Assembly (NCBI RefSeq): GCF_016124325.1
Contig: NZ_WGNY01000003.1
Location: 78,428 to 142,427 of the forward strand
Direction of reading: 5' to 3'
Origin: Phenylobacterium sp.
Lineage (GTDB): Bacteria > Pseudomonadota > Alphaproteobacteria > Caulobacterales > Caulobacteraceae
DNA length: 64,000 nucleotides
Shown: positions 29,499-41,654 of the stretch, one piece after another
Position numbering within the stretch: position 1 is the first letter of the stretch
Layout: every line of letters begins with the position of its first letter
The notes under the pieces: generated by a model
Told to the model about the DNA's origin: nothing
What the model saw: only the letters and a program-made list of their open reading frames with translations
The model's database searches: none
Position numbers and translations under genes: made by a program

Positions 29499-30248
29499 AT
29501 GGCCCAAAGGGCATGGATTTCGATCGCCGCCGCCGCCGCCGCGGCCGTGGCCACAACGGCCTGGGCGGCGGTTCCGCCCAACATCGCCGCGGCCCTGGCC
29601 GACAAGGGCCGGCCGGCCGAGGAGGCCGCGCGGGACGCCGCGCGCAAGCCGGGCGAGCTGCTGGAATGGGCCGGGCTGAAGCCCGGCGACAAGGCCGTCG
29701 ACCTGGTCATGGGCGGCGGCTACTTCACGCGCATCATGGCGGTGGCGGTGGGGCCGAAGGGCCACGTCTGGTCGTACCAGCCGAGCGAGTTCATCCAGTT
29801 CTCGGCCAAGTACGGCGAGAGCCTGAAGGCGGTGAGCGCGGCCTACGACAATGTCACGCCGGACGACCAGTCGCTGGCCGGCCTGGACCTGCCGGCGGGC
29901 ATGGACTTCGTGATGACGGTCCAGAACTACCACGACTTCCACCTCAAGCCGTTCCCGGCGGACACGGCCGCGAAGGTCAACGCGGCGGTCTACAAGGCCC
30001 TGAAGCCGGGCGGGGTCTATGTGATCGTCGACCACGCGGCCGAGTCGGGCGCCGCCGACGCGCCGGACGCCCTGCACCGGATCGACCCGGCGGCGGTCAA
30101 GCAGGAGGTCGAGGCGGCCGGCTTCAAGCTGGTGGGCGAGAGCCCGCTGCTGCGCAATCCCGACGACCCCCACACGGCCAGCGTCTTCGACGCTTCGATC
30201 CGCGGCAAGAGCGACCAGTTCGCGCTGAAGTTCCGCAAGCCCGGCTAG
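29499..30248 (+). CDS. Predicted exported class I methyltransferase (COG4798-like)
   Basis: Signal peptide; 'LKPGDKAVDLVMGGGYFTRIMAVAVGPKGHVWSYQPSEF', 'ALKPGGVYVIVDHAAESG'. Confidence 0.82.
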   Translation: MAQRAWISIAAAAAAAVATTAWAAVPPNIAAALADKGRPAEEAARDAARKPGELLEWAGLKPGDKAVDLVMGGGYFTRIMAVAVGPKGHVWSYQPSEFIQFSAKYGESLKAVSAAYDNVTPDDQSLAGLDLPAGMDFVMTVQNYHDFHLKPFPADTAAKVNAAVYKALKPGGVYVIVDHAAESGAADAPDALHRIDPAAVKQEVEAAGFKLVGESPLLRNPDDPHTASVFDASIRGKSDQFALKFRKPG

Positions 30249-30370
30249 AGGCCTTCCCACTCACGATGAGGCATCGTGAGCGGACGAGAGGGCCTCTAGA
30301 CTCGAAGACGCGAGCACGTTGATCCCGGTTGGCTTGATTGAAGCCAACCGGGACGTGCTCCAGGGCGCGC
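30246..30370. repeat. Composite palindromic intergenic element, copy 2 (two hairpins)
   Basis: aggccttcccactcacgatgaggcatcgtgagcggacgagagggcct and GAGCACGTtgatCCCGGTTGGCTTgattgAAGCCAACCGGGACGTGCTC. Confidence 0.85.
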
Positions 30371-30468
30371 CGGCCGCCGGCTTCGACGCTGCGGCATGTT
30401 GTCCGTAGGGGCGGCATGTCGGGCGTTGTTTACCGACCATTTTCCGTACCGCGTTTCATCGTGATGCG

Positions 30469-32577
<2,109 letters not shown>

Positions 32578-32580
<3 letters not shown>

Positions 32581-32698
32581 AGCCCGTCAGGGTGAAGTGG
32601 GAACCGGTTCACCCGCCCGGACGGGCTCTACACTCTTGAAGATCGAGCCTTCTTGTCCGGATCAAGTGATTCCACTTGATCCGCGAAGGCTCTAGCGC
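32578..32698. repeat. Intergenic element with two hairpins between convergent genes
   Basis: TAGAGCCCGTC...GACGGGCTCTA and GGATCAAGTG-ATTC-CACTTGATCC, ending CTCTAGCGCG. Confidence 0.8.
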
Positions 32699-34905
32699 GC
32701 GCCGCCCAGCTTCCGCTCGAAGAACTCCAGCGCCGTCACCGAGCGGTGCTTGCGGTCGTTGGGCGTCCAGCCGCCGCGGTGGCGCAGGCCCGGATAGGTC
32801 ATCATCTCGAACGGCGTGGCGGCCGCCTGGAGGGCGAAGAGCACGCGCGTGGTGTGGTCGAAGGTGACGTTGTCGTCGGCCATGCCGTGCATGATCAGCA
32901 GCGAGCCGGCGTGCAGCCGGGGCAGGCGCGGAAGGACATCGCTCCTGGCGTAGCCCTCGGCGTTGTCGGCCGGCGCGCCCATGAAGCGCTCGGTGTAGTG
33001 GGTGTCGTAGAGCTTCCAGTCGGTGACGGGCGCCCCGGCGACCCCGGCGGCGAAGGGGGTGTCGGGCGCGGTCAGCAGCAGCAGGGTCATGTAGCCGCCG
33101 TTCGACCAGCCGGTGACGCCGATCCGGCCGGCGTCGACGTAGGGCAGGCCGGCGAGATACTTGGCGCCCGCGATCTGGTCGTCGACCTCGAGCTGGCCCA
33201 TGCGGCGGTCGATCGCGGTCTTGAAGGCGACCGAGCGGTGCGGCGTGCCGCGGTTGTCGAGGCTGAAGAGGATGAAGCCCGCGTTGAGCAGCATCTGGTC
33301 CTCGGGGCTGGCCCAGGTCCGGGTGACGAGGCTGGCGGCGGGGCCGCCGTAGACCTTCACGATGACGGGGTATTTCTTCGCGGGATCGAAGCCGGGCGGC
33401 GTACGCATCGACCACCACAGGGTCTCGCCGTCGGCGGCCTTGATCGTCCCGAACGTCGGCTCGCGCAGGCGATCGACATAGGGCCAGAAGGGATGGCCGG
33501 GCTGCAGCGCGTTCTCCTCGATCCAGCGCACGCGGGTCCCGTCGGCGCGGTAGAGGGCGGTCTGCGGCGGGGTCTTCGGATCGTCGTAGGTTCCGGCGAA
33601 GGCGCCGCCCTTGTCGGCCACGGTGACGGTCCAGTGGCCACCCGCCGAGGTGATCGGCTGGGGCTCGCCGGGCCTGGCGTAGGAGACCGCGTAGATGCGC
33701 CGCTCGGTCGGATTGTCCCTGTAGGCCGAGAAGACGACGCGATGGGCCGCCTCGTCGACGCCCTCGACGGCGTCCACCGGCCAGTCGCCGCGGGTGACCT
33801 GGCGGACCAGCTTTCCGTCGCCGGCGTAGAGATAGATGTGGCGGTAGCCCGAGCGCTCGGACGACCACAGGAAGGTCCCGTCGGCGAGGGGCCGGAAGTC
33901 GTCGGTGAGGTCGACCCAGTGCGGGCTGGTCTCGGTGAGGATCACCTTGCCCTGGCCCGTGGCGGGATCGACCGCCAGCAGGTCGAGCCGGCGCTGGTCG
34001 CGCGCCTCGCGCTGGACGTAGAGCACCTTGCCGTCCTTCGACCAGTCGACGCGGGCCAGGTAGATGTCGGGGTTGTCGCCGAGGTCGACCTTCACGCGCG
34101 GGCCGCCGTCCAGGGGCTGGACGTAGAGGTCGACGCGGGCGTTCGGGCGGCCGGGCCGGGGATAGCGCTCGGGCACGACCTTGGCCCCGTTGGCGCCCAC
34201 CTCGGGGCGCGGCACCACGTCGACGCCGGTCTGGTCGACGAAGGTGAGCGCGACGGCCCTGTCGTCGGGGCTCCACCAGTAGCCGGTGTGGCGGTCCATC
34301 TCTTCCTGGGCGATGAACTCGGCGGTGGCCCAGCTCTTCAGATCGTTCCCGCCCTCGGTGATCGCGCGCTCGGCGCCGCCGGCCACGGGCAGGACGTAGA
34401 GATTGTCGGCGCGGACGTAGGAGACGAAGCCGCCCTTGGGCGAGACCTTGGCGTCGATCTCGTCCTCCGGCGTGTGGGTGAGCTGGCGGGCCTTGCCGGC
34501 GGCCACGTCGTAGAGCCAGAGGTCGCCCTCGACGGGCGCCAGGATCAGCTTGCCCTGCCTGTCCCAGGAATAGTCGACGACGCCGGAGGTGGCCACGCCG
34601 GCCCGCTCGCGCCGCGCCTTCTCGGCCTCGGAAAGCTCGTGGTCGTCGGGGGCGAGCTTCTTGCCGTCCAGCAGCATCCGCGGCTCGCCGCCGGCCACGT
34701 CGGCGATCCAGAGATCGGAGATGGTCAGGTCGTCGGCGCGGGTCTTGATGTAGGTGACCGCCTTGCCGTCGGGCGACAGCGCCACGCCGCGGGCGCGCGG
34801 CCCGGAGATGTCGGGGCTCTCGAAGATGCGGGCGACGGGAAGCTGTTCGGCCATGGCGGGGACGGCGGCGAGGAGGGCCGCGAGCGCGGCGACGGCGAGT
34901 TTCAT
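32692..34905 (-). CDS. Dipeptidyl-peptidase IV family (S9B) serine peptidase
   Basis: 'GVTGWSNGGYMTLLLLTA' nucleophile elbow, DPP4 beta-propeller, C-terminal His region 'LRHRGGWTPNDRKHRSVTALEFFERKL'. Confidence 0.92.
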   Translation of the reverse strand: MKLAVAALAALLAAVPAMAEQLPVARIFESPDISGPRARGVALSPDGKAVTYIKTRADDLTISDLWIADVAGGEPRMLLDGKKLAPDDHELSEAEKARRERAGVATSGVVDYSWDRQGKLILAPVEGDLWLYDVAAGKARQLTHTPEDEIDAKVSPKGGFVSYVRADNLYVLPVAGGAERAITEGGNDLKSWATAEFIAQEEMDRHTGYWWSPDDRAVALTFVDQTGVDVVPRPEVGANGAKVVPERYPRPGRPNARVDLYVQPLDGGPRVKVDLGDNPDIYLARVDWSKDGKVLYVQREARDQRRLDLLAVDPATGQGKVILTETSPHWVDLTDDFRPLADGTFLWSSERSGYRHIYLYAGDGKLVRQVTRGDWPVDAVEGVDEAAHRVVFSAYRDNPTERRIYAVSYARPGEPQPITSAGGHWTVTVADKGGAFAGTYDDPKTPPQTALYRADGTRVRWIEENALQPGHPFWPYVDRLREPTFGTIKAADGETLWWSMRTPPGFDPAKKYPVIVKVYGGPAASLVTRTWASPEDQMLLNAGFILFSLDNRGTPHRSVAFKTAIDRRMGQLEVDDQIAGAKYLAGLPYVDAGRIGVTGWSNGGYMTLLLLTAPDTPFAAGVAGAPVTDWKLYDTHYTERFMGAPADNAEGYARSDVLPRLPRLHAGSLLIMHGMADDNVTFDHTTRVLFALQAAATPFEMMTYPGLRHRGGWTPNDRKHRSVTALEFFERKLGGAR

Positions 34906-34976
34906 GGCGCGGTTGAACAGCTTCGCGCGGCGCTTGGCAACTTGCGCGTCGGCGGCGGCCGTGCGAGTGGCGGGCC

Positions 34977-35228
34977 ATGAGCGAGAAGACTTCCGACACC
35001 CTGCCCGACCGGCTCAGCGTCGACCCGAACAGCCCCTACTACGACGCCGACGTCCTGGCGCGGAACGTGGGCGTGCGCTTCAAGGGCCAGGACAAGACCA
35101 ACGTCGAGGAATACTGCGTCAGCGAAGGCTGGGTGCGGCTGTCGGTCGGCGCCAGCAAGGACCGCCACGGCAATCCCCTGACCATGAAGCTGAGCGGCCC
35201 GGTGGAGCCCTACTTCCGGGAAGGCTAG
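34977..35228 (+). CDS. DUF3297 family protein
   Basis: 'LPDRLSVDPNSPYYDADVLARNVGVRFKGQDKTNVEEYCVSEGWVRLSVG'. Confidence 0.85.
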   Translation: MSEKTSDTLPDRLSVDPNSPYYDADVLARNVGVRFKGQDKTNVEEYCVSEGWVRLSVGASKDRHGNPLTMKLSGPVEPYFREG

Positions 35229-36505
35229 TCCTCCTCCGCCTTCGGCAGAGGCTCGATGCGCAGCTGGGTGAGGCGCGCGCCCTTGCGGGCCTCGACGCGG
35301 AAGCGGTGGTTCAGGAAGGTGTAGGTCTGCCCGACCTCCGGGATCGCCTGGGCCTCGTGGATCAGCAGGCCCGCGACGGTCACCGCCTCCTCGTCGGGCA
35401 GGTCCCAGTTGAGCGCCCGGTTCAGCTCGCGGATGGTGACCGAACCGTCCACCAGGACGGAGCCGTCGGGCTGGGGCTTCACGCCGCGGACGGCGACGTC
35501 GTGCTCGTCCTCGATCTCGCCCACGATCTCCTCGAGGATGTCCTCCAGGGTGACGAGGCCCTGCAGCGCGCCGTACTCGTCGACCACCAGGGCGAAGTGG
35601 TTCTGGGCCTTGAGGAACGCGGCGAGCTGGTCCTTGAGGCTGGTGGTCTCGGGGACGAACCACGGCTCGCGCAGGATGGCGGGGATGTCGAGCGTGTCGA
35701 TCCGGCAGTCGGCCTCGGCGAGCGCGGCCAGCAGGTCCTTCACGTGCAGGACGCCGACGACGTTCTCGGCCTCGTCGCGGTAGATCGGGATGCGCGAATG
35801 CTGGCTCTCCAGCACCGCGGTCAGGAACTCGCGGGGCGGCAGGTCGCCGTCGACCGTATGGATCGAGCGGCGGTGGACCATCACCTCGGAGACGTCCATC
35901 TCGCCCAGGTCGAGGACACCGCCCAGCATGTAGCGGTCGCGGGTCTCCACCAGGCCCTCGGAGTGGTGGTACTCGACCGCGCCGCGGATCTCCTCGTGGG
36001 CGGCCAGGACGTCGGTCTCCATGCCGAGCCGGACGCCGAAGATCCGCAGGGTGCGGCGCACGATCCACTGGATCGTGAAGATGACCGGGCCGAAGACGCG
36101 CACCACCAGCAGGGTGGGCGCCGAGAGGAACCGCGCCACGTCGTCGGACCGCAGGATGGCCAGCGTCTTGGGCAGCACCTCGGCGAACACCAGGACCAGC
36201 ACGGTCATGAGCGCGGTGGCGCTCGCCACGCCCCAGGCGCCGGGGATCGAGCGGGTCAGCACCTGGGTGGTGAGAGCCGAGGCCAGGATGTTGATCAGGT
36301 TGTTGCCCAGCAGGACCGCGCCGATCATCGTCTCCTGGTCGGAGAGCAGCTTGTTGACGCGCCGCGCGGCGTGATCGCCCTCGCGCTCCAGCTGGTGCAT
36401 GCGCGCGCGGCTGGCCCCGGTCAGCGCGGTCTCGGCGGCCGAGAACAGCGCCGACAGCAGCAGCAGGCCGCAGACGATCGGGGCGAGGGCCAGCAGGGCG
36501 GCCAC
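35225..36505 (-). CDS. CorC/HlyC-family CNNM + CBS-pair protein
   Basis: 'LSALFSAAETALTGASRARMHQLEREGDHAARRVNKLL...', CBS region, CorC_HlyC C-terminal domain; GTG start overlapping aroB stop. Confidence 0.9.
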   Translation of the reverse strand: MAALLALAPIVCGLLLLSALFSAAETALTGASRARMHQLEREGDHAARRVNKLLSDQETMIGAVLLGNNLINILASALTTQVLTRSIPGAWGVASATALMTVLVLVFAEVLPKTLAILRSDDVARFLSAPTLLVVRVFGPVIFTIQWIVRRTLRIFGVRLGMETDVLAAHEEIRGAVEYHHSEGLVETRDRYMLGGVLDLGEMDVSEVMVHRRSIHTVDGDLPPREFLTAVLESQHSRIPIYRDEAENVVGVLHVKDLLAALAEADCRIDTLDIPAILREPWFVPETTSLKDQLAAFLKAQNHFALVVDEYGALQGLVTLEDILEEIVGEIEDEHDVAVRGVKPQPDGSVLVDGSVTIRELNRALNWDLPDEEAVTVAGLLIHEAQAIPEVGQTYTFLNHRFRVEARKGARLTQLRIEPLPKAEED

Positions 36506-37614
36506 TAGCGGGCGCCTTCGCGGAGCAGGAAGTCGCGCACGGCGGCCGGGTCGACGTCGCGCGCGACGAAGGCCTCGCCCAGGGCGCGGGCCAGGATGAA
36601 GGTGAGCCGCCCGCCCTCGGCCTTCTTGTCCTGGGCCATGTGCGCGAGCAGCCGGCCGGCGTCGAAGGGATGGCCGGGGACCTCGTCGAGGCGCACCGGC
36701 AGGCCGGCGGCGGCGATGGCGCGGGTGGCGCGCTCGGCGTCCTGGCCGCTGGCGAGCCCCTGGGCGGCCGAGAAGCGGAAGGCCAGCGCCATGCCGCAGG
36801 CCACGGCCTCGCCGTGCAGCAGGGCCTCGCCGTAGCCGGTCTCGGCCTCCAGCGCGTGGGCGAAGGTGTGGCCGAGGTTGAGGAGCGCGCGGCGGCCCCG
36901 TTCGCGCTCGTCCTCGGCGACGATCTCGGCCTTCATCTCCACCGAGCGGGCGACGGCGCGGGCCAGGGCCTCGGGCTCGCGGGCCAGGACGCCGGCGACA
37001 TTGGCCTCCAGCCATTCGAAGAAGGCGAGGTCGCCCAGGAGGCCGTACTTGATCACCTCGGCGTAGCCGGCGCGCATCTCGCGGACGGGCAGGGTGGCCA
37101 GCGCCGACAGGTCGGCCAGCACCAGCCGCGGCTGGTGGAAGGCGCCGACGAGGTTCTTGCCGCGGGGCGTGTCGATCGCGGTCTTGCCGCCCACCGAGGA
37201 GTCCACCTGGGCCAGCAGGGTGGTGGGAATCTGCACGAAGTCGATGCCGCGCTTGTAGACGGCGGCGGCGAAGCCCGCGAGGTCGCCCACCACGCCGCCG
37301 CCGAAGGCGGTGACGAGGTCGCCGCGGTCCAGTTCCAGCGCCAGCAGGCGGTCGGAGACGTCGGCCAGGCCCTCGAAGCTCTTGGTCTGTTCGCCCGGCG
37401 CCACCACGACGGGCAGCGCCTCGATCCCGGCCTCGGCCAGGGCGGCGGTGAGCCGCGCGCCGTGCAGGGCCCAGACGGTCTCGTCGCTGACCACGGCGGT
37501 GCGGCCGCGCGACTGGAAAGGCGCGATCAGGCGGCCGGCGGCGTCGAGCAGCCCTTCGCCGACTACGACATCGTAAGCCCTTTCGCCGAGGCCCACCGGC
37601 ACGGTGCGGTTCAT
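36505..37614 (-). CDS. aroB: 3-dehydroquinate synthase
   Basis: '[58 protein letters not shown]'. Confidence 0.96.
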   Translation of the reverse strand: MNRTVPVGLGERAYDVVVGEGLLDAAGRLIAPFQSRGRTAVVSDETVWALHGARLTAALAEAGIEALPVVVAPGEQTKSFEGLADVSDRLLALELDRGDLVTAFGGGVVGDLAGFAAAVYKRGIDFVQIPTTLLAQVDSSVGGKTAIDTPRGKNLVGAFHQPRLVLADLSALATLPVREMRAGYAEVIKYGLLGDLAFFEWLEANVAGVLAREPEALARAVARSVEMKAEIVAEDERERGRRALLNLGHTFAHALEAETGYGEALLHGEAVACGMALAFRFSAAQGLASGQDAERATRAIAAAGLPVRLDEVPGHPFDAGRLLAHMAQDKKAEGGRLTFILARALGEAFVARDVDPAAVRDFLLREGAR

Positions 37615-38159
37615 TCGGCGGGCTCGCCCAGATGCGCCTGCAGGGCGCGGATGATCTGGCCCACCGCCACCTGGTGGGCGGTGTCGCCGGTCTCGACCGT
37701 CACGTCGGCCTCGGCGTAGGCGGGATAGCGCGCCGCGGCCTGGGCGCGCAGGACCTCCATCGGATCCTTGCCGGCCAGCAGCGGGCGGTTGTCCTTGCGC
37801 CCGACGCGGCGGGCCAGCACGTGCAGGTCGGTCTTCAGCCACACCGACACCGCCTTCTGCTTGATGAGCGCGCGGGTCTCCGGGCTCTGGAAGGCGCCGC
37901 CCCCGGTGGCCATCACGTGCGGCGGGCCCTCCAGCAGGCGCGAAATCACCCGCCGCTCGCCGTCGCGGAAGGCGGGCTCGCCCAGTTCGGCGAAAATCTC
38001 GGGAATGGTGCGGCCGGCGGCGGCCTCCACCTCGGTGTCGGCGTCGCGGAAGGGCAGCCCCAGGGCGTTGGCCAGCCGGCGTCCTACGCTCGACTTGCCG
38101 ACGCCCATGAGGCCCACAAGCACGATGGTGCGGCGTCGGAGCGGGTCGTAGCGGTCCAT
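37611..38159 (-). CDS. aroK: Shikimate kinase
   Basis: '[34 protein letters not shown]', '[14 protein letters not shown]'. Confidence 0.95.
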   Translation of the reverse strand: MDRYDPLRRRTIVLVGLMGVGKSSVGRRLANALGLPFRDADTEVEAAAGRTIPEIFAELGEPAFRDGERRVISRLLEGPPHVMATGGGAFQSPETRALIKQKAVSVWLKTDLHVLARRVGRKDNRPLLAGKDPMEVLRAQAAARYPAYAEADVTVETGDTAHQVAVGQIIRALQAHLGEPAE

Positions 38160-38222
38160 GAATGCAAATGGCTTTAGCACGAGCCCCCGGCCTCGCGCCA
38201 ACGCGCGACGCTGCGCTAAGAT

Positions 38223-39434
38223 ATGCGGATGCTTCGCACGGTCCTGAACACAGCCCTGCTCGCCGCCGCCGTGGCCATCACCGGGGCGCCCGCCCGGGCG
38301 CAGGTGGAGGTCACCCAGCTCTCGGCGCCCGACGCGTTCTCCACGCCCGGCCGGATGACCGGCCTGCCCGACGACCTGTGGCGCGGAACGCCCATCGAGA
38401 CCGCGCGCAAGGTCCTGCCGCTGCTGGCCGAGAAGCCGCTGTCTCCGGCCGCCGCGGCGCTGGCCCGGCGGGTGCTGGCCACGGGCGCGAAGGGGCCCAC
38501 GGGCTCGGAGGGGGACGAAGGGCTCGCCGGGGCGCGGGCGAGCGCCCTTATCGGGCTGGGCGACGTGATCGCGGCCGCCAAGATCCTCGACCGCACCGCC
38601 GCGCTGGATCGCAGCTCCGACCTGTCGCGGGCGGCGGCCGAGGCGGCGCTGCTGACCGGCGACACGGCGCGGGCCTGTTCGGTGGCCGACAGTCTGTCGG
38701 AGGGGCGTGGCGAGGCCTATTGGCTGCGGCTGCGGGCCTACTGCCAGGATCTCGCCGGCCAGGCGGGGCAGGCGCAGCTCACCTTCGATCTCGCCCAGTC
38801 GCAGGCGCGCGATGCGACCTACGGGCGGCTGATGGGCGCCAAGCTGGCCGGCGTGGCCGGGACCGGCGCGGCCTCGCTGCGCAACGGCCTGGACCTGGCG
38901 CTTTCGCGCGACCTGGGCCTCGACATCGCCGCGGCCAAGCCCGCGCCGGCGGTGGCCGCGGCGCTTTCCGGGGCGGAGCCGCCCGAGCCGGACTATGACG
39001 TCTCGGCCATCGACCCCGACATCGGCGGGCTGGCGAGCCTGCTGCGGCTGGGCATGCCGCCGCCCACCGGGGTCTCGGCGCTGGTGGCCGCGGCGGGGGA
39101 TGCCGACACCAAGGCCCGCGCACGGCTGCAAGCGGCGGCGCTGCTGGTGGCGGCGCTCTCGGCCGACCTGCCGCCGGAGGACCGCGCGCGGATCGCCGGC
39201 TTCGCCACGCCCGAGGGCAAGGCCCCGGCCGGCCGCAACCTGGCGCTGGTGGAGGCGGCCGCCGGCAAGCGGGCCGGGGAGGCGGCGCTGCTGGCGCTGT
39301 GGACCTGCGCCGAGGCGGGTGAGGGCGGGCCGGCGCTGGGCGACCGTGTGCGCATCGTCCACGCGCTGGCCGCGGCGGGGCTGATGGCCGACGCGCGGAC
39401 CTTCGCGCTCGAGGGGCTGGCGGGCCTGAAATGA
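38223..39434 (+). CDS. Secreted conserved hypothetical protein
   Basis: Signal peptide '[27 protein letters not shown]'; Ala-rich helical repeats; 3' end overlaps xerD. Confidence 0.82.
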   Translation: MRMLRTVLNTALLAAAVAITGAPARAQVEVTQLSAPDAFSTPGRMTGLPDDLWRGTPIETARKVLPLLAEKPLSPAAAALARRVLATGAKGPTGSEGDEGLAGARASALIGLGDVIAAAKILDRTAALDRSSDLSRAAAEAALLTGDTARACSVADSLSEGRGEAYWLRLRAYCQDLAGQAGQAQLTFDLAQSQARDATYGRLMGAKLAGVAGTGAASLRNGLDLALSRDLGLDIAAAKPAPAVAAALSGAEPPEPDYDVSAIDPDIGGLASLLRLGMPPPTGVSALVAAAGDADTKARARLQAAALLVAALSADLPPEDRARIAGFATPEGKAPAGRNLALVEAAAGKRAGEAALLALWTCAEAGEGGPALGDRVRIVHALAAAGLMADARTFALEGLAGLK

Positions 39435-40360
39435 CCGACGGGGCAGGCGGGCGCGGCGGCGAGTGGGCCGAGGCCTTCCTGGAGATGATGGCCGTCGAGC
39501 GGGCGGCGGCGCGCAACACCCTGACGGCCTATACGCGCGACCTGGACGACGCGCGCGGCTTCCTGGCCGGCCGGGGCCGCGACCTGTCGGATGCGGCGGC
39601 CGAGGATGTGGAGGCCTATTTCGCCGACCTGGGCGCGCGGGGGCTGGCGCCGGCGACGGCGGCGCGGCGGCGTGCGGCGGTGCGGCAGTTCTACCGCTTC
39701 GTGCTGGGCGAGGGCTGGCGGGCCGACGACCCCTCGCGCCGGGTGGAGGCCCCGAAGAAGGGCCGGCCGCTGCCCAAGATCCTGTCGCGCGAGGAGATGG
39801 ACCGGCTGATCGCGGCGGCCGGCGCGCGGGACGGGGCGCAGGGCCTGCGGTTCGGCTGCATGGTCGAGCTGGCCTATGCCTCGGGCCTGCGGATCAGCGA
39901 GCTCACCGCCCTGCCGCTGTCGGCGCTGGCGCGCGACCCGGCCTATCTGATCGTCAAGGGCAAGGGCGGCAAGGAGCGGCTGGCGCCGCTGAACGACGCC
40001 GCCCGCGCGGCGGTGAAGGCCTATCTGGAGGCGCGGCCGAAGTTCCTGCCGAAGGGCCAGAAGGCCAATCCGTGGCTGTTCCCCTCGCGCGGCAAGGAGG
40101 GGCGCCTGACCCCCCGGCGCTTCGCCCAGGTGCTGGACGAGGCCGCCGCCGACGCCGGGATCGACCCGGCCCGGGTGAGCCCGCACGTGCTGCGCCACGC
40201 CTTCGCGACCCACCTGCTGGAGGGCGGCGCCGACCTGCGCGTGGTGCAGAAGCTGCTGGGCCACGCCGACATCGCCACCACCCAGATCTACACCCACGTG
40301 GCCTCGGACCGCCTGGCCCAGGTGGTGGCCACCAAGCACCCGCTAGCCAAGAAGCGGTAG
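39431..40360 (+). CDS. xerD: Tyrosine recombinase XerD-like
   Basis: 'ASGLRISELTAL', 'SPHVLRHAFATHLLEGGADLRVVQKLLGHADIATTQIYTHV'. Confidence 0.93.
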   Translation: MTDGAGGRGGEWAEAFLEMMAVERAAARNTLTAYTRDLDDARGFLAGRGRDLSDAAAEDVEAYFADLGARGLAPATAARRRAAVRQFYRFVLGEGWRADDPSRRVEAPKKGRPLPKILSREEMDRLIAAAGARDGAQGLRFGCMVELAYASGLRISELTALPLSALARDPAYLIVKGKGGKERLAPLNDAARAAVKAYLEARPKFLPKGQKANPWLFPSRGKEGRLTPRRFAQVLDEAAADAGIDPARVSPHVLRHAFATHLLEGGADLRVVQKLLGHADIATTQIYTHVASDRLAQVVATKHPLAKKR

Positions 40361-40445
40361 GCGGCGGCGGGAGGTCGCCGGACGCCGAAAAATTTCTTCG
40401 CCGACGCTCTTGAACGGGCTGTTCCGGACTCTAATTCAACTCGCG

Positions 40446-40531
40446 CTGGACGCCTTGCAGGTCCAGGTCAGGGGGCTCGGGCTTCCCGACGCTCCCGGTT
40501 CAACTTGCTCTTTCGAGGAGGTGGACACATG
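40446..40531 (+). promoter_or_regulatory. Candidate ROSE-like RNA thermometer 5'UTR
   Basis: Three successive hairpins; last is CUUGCU-CUUUCG-AGGAG, pairing the SD with UUGCU and bulging one G. Confidence 0.55.
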
Positions 40532-41011
40532 CGAGCCGACTACGACTTCTCCCCGCTCTACCGATCGCTGATCGGCGCCGACCATATGGCCAGCCTGATC
40601 GACAGCGCCCTTCAGGGGGTCGGGGCGCGGGAATATCCCCCATACGACGTCGAGAAGACCGCCGAGGACGGGTATCGCATCACCATGTCGGTGGCGGGAT
40701 TCCGCGCCGACGAACTGGAGGTGATGGCGCATCCGAACCTGCTCGTCGTGCGCGGCGAGCGGGCCCGGCCGCAGCCGGAGGGCGCTGTCCTGCACCAGGG
40801 CCTGGCGCTGCGTCCGTTCGAGCAGCGCTTCGAACTGGCCGACCACGTGGTGGTCACCGGCGCCCGGTTCGCCGACGGGCTGCTGACCATCGATCTGGTC
40901 CGCGAGCTGCCGGCGGCGCTCAAGCCGCGGCGGATCGAGATCAACACGCCGCGCGTCACGCCGTTGAAGCGGCTCATCGAGGGCAAGCGAAAGGCTTCCA
41001 AGGCCGCGTGA
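40529..41011 (+). CDS. Small heat-shock protein (Hsp20/IbpA-like)
   Basis: 'YPPYDVEKTAEDGYRITMSVAGFRADELEVMAHPNLLVVRGER...LHQGLALRPFEQRFELADHV'. Confidence 0.92.
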   Translation: MRADYDFSPLYRSLIGADHMASLIDSALQGVGAREYPPYDVEKTAEDGYRITMSVAGFRADELEVMAHPNLLVVRGERARPQPEGAVLHQGLALRPFEQRFELADHVVVTGARFADGLLTIDLVRELPAALKPRRIEINTPRVTPLKRLIEGKRKASKAA

Positions 41012-41084
41012 CCTGTCCGGCGAGGCCCGGCCCGGGCCTCGCCCCCCTTCAGCAAGCAAAGGACGAACTTCGGAGAGGACCGCC

Positions 41085-41381
41085 ATGTTGCTGGCCACGA
41101 CAGAGCAACAGATCAACACCATCGGCCTTCGCGCGGCCCGGGAGCGCTGGCTGCGTCCCGGCGTCGGTTTCCTGCGACCCAGCGATGTCCTGAAGGATCC
41201 GGATCTTACGACCGAGGATCGGCGGGCGGTGCTGGCGTCGTGGCTCTCCGACGCCTCGGCGGTGCAGGATCAGCCGCACATGCGGTGGCTTCTCGGCACG
41301 CCGGAGCCCGTAGCGGTCGCGGAGGTGCGCGAGGCGCTCGCGCAACTCGACCGGCGCGCGGTCGGGGGAGGCGCGGCATGA
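41085..41381 (+). CDS. Small conserved hypothetical protein
   Basis: 98-aa ORF, RBS 'ggagagg', ATGA overlap with next gene. Confidence 0.75.
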   Translation: MLLATTEQQINTIGLRAARERWLRPGVGFLRPSDVLKDPDLTTEDRRAVLASWLSDASAVQDQPHMRWLLGTPEPVAVAEVREALAQLDRRAVGGGAA

Positions 41382-41629
41382 CGACCCTGACCGTTCGGCC
41401 GGTCGCCTCCGGCTGGGCCGTCACCGTCGCGGGCGTCGCCAACGAGATGATGTTCCGCTCGGGCGCCGCGGCGGAGGCCGCCGCCCGCCGCCTCGCCGAG
41501 CGGCTGGCGGCGAAGGGCGAGCCCTCGAAGCTGGTGATCCGACTGCGCGACGGGTCGGTCGCGGGCCGGTTCCTGTTTCCGCCCAGGGCGCCGAAGCCGG
41601 CGGCCCCGCGCTGGCGCGAGGCCGCCTGA
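41378..41629 (+). CDS. Small DUF2188-like protein
   Basis: 'VRPVASGWAVTVAGVANEMMFRSGAAAEAAARRLAERLAAKGEPSKLVIRLRDGSVAGRFLF'. Confidence 0.7.
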   Translation: MTTLTVRPVASGWAVTVAGVANEMMFRSGAAAEAAARRLAERLAAKGEPSKLVIRLRDGSVAGRFLFPPRAPKPAAPRWREAA

Positions 41630-41654
41630 CGCCCGGCGCTCGCCCTGGCCGGCC

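Noticed and set aside
39431-40360. XerD as evidence of an integrative element
   Set aside because: Sequence and neighbours (aroK/aroB/accA region) look like a chromosomal housekeeping recombinase; no att repeats or cargo seen.
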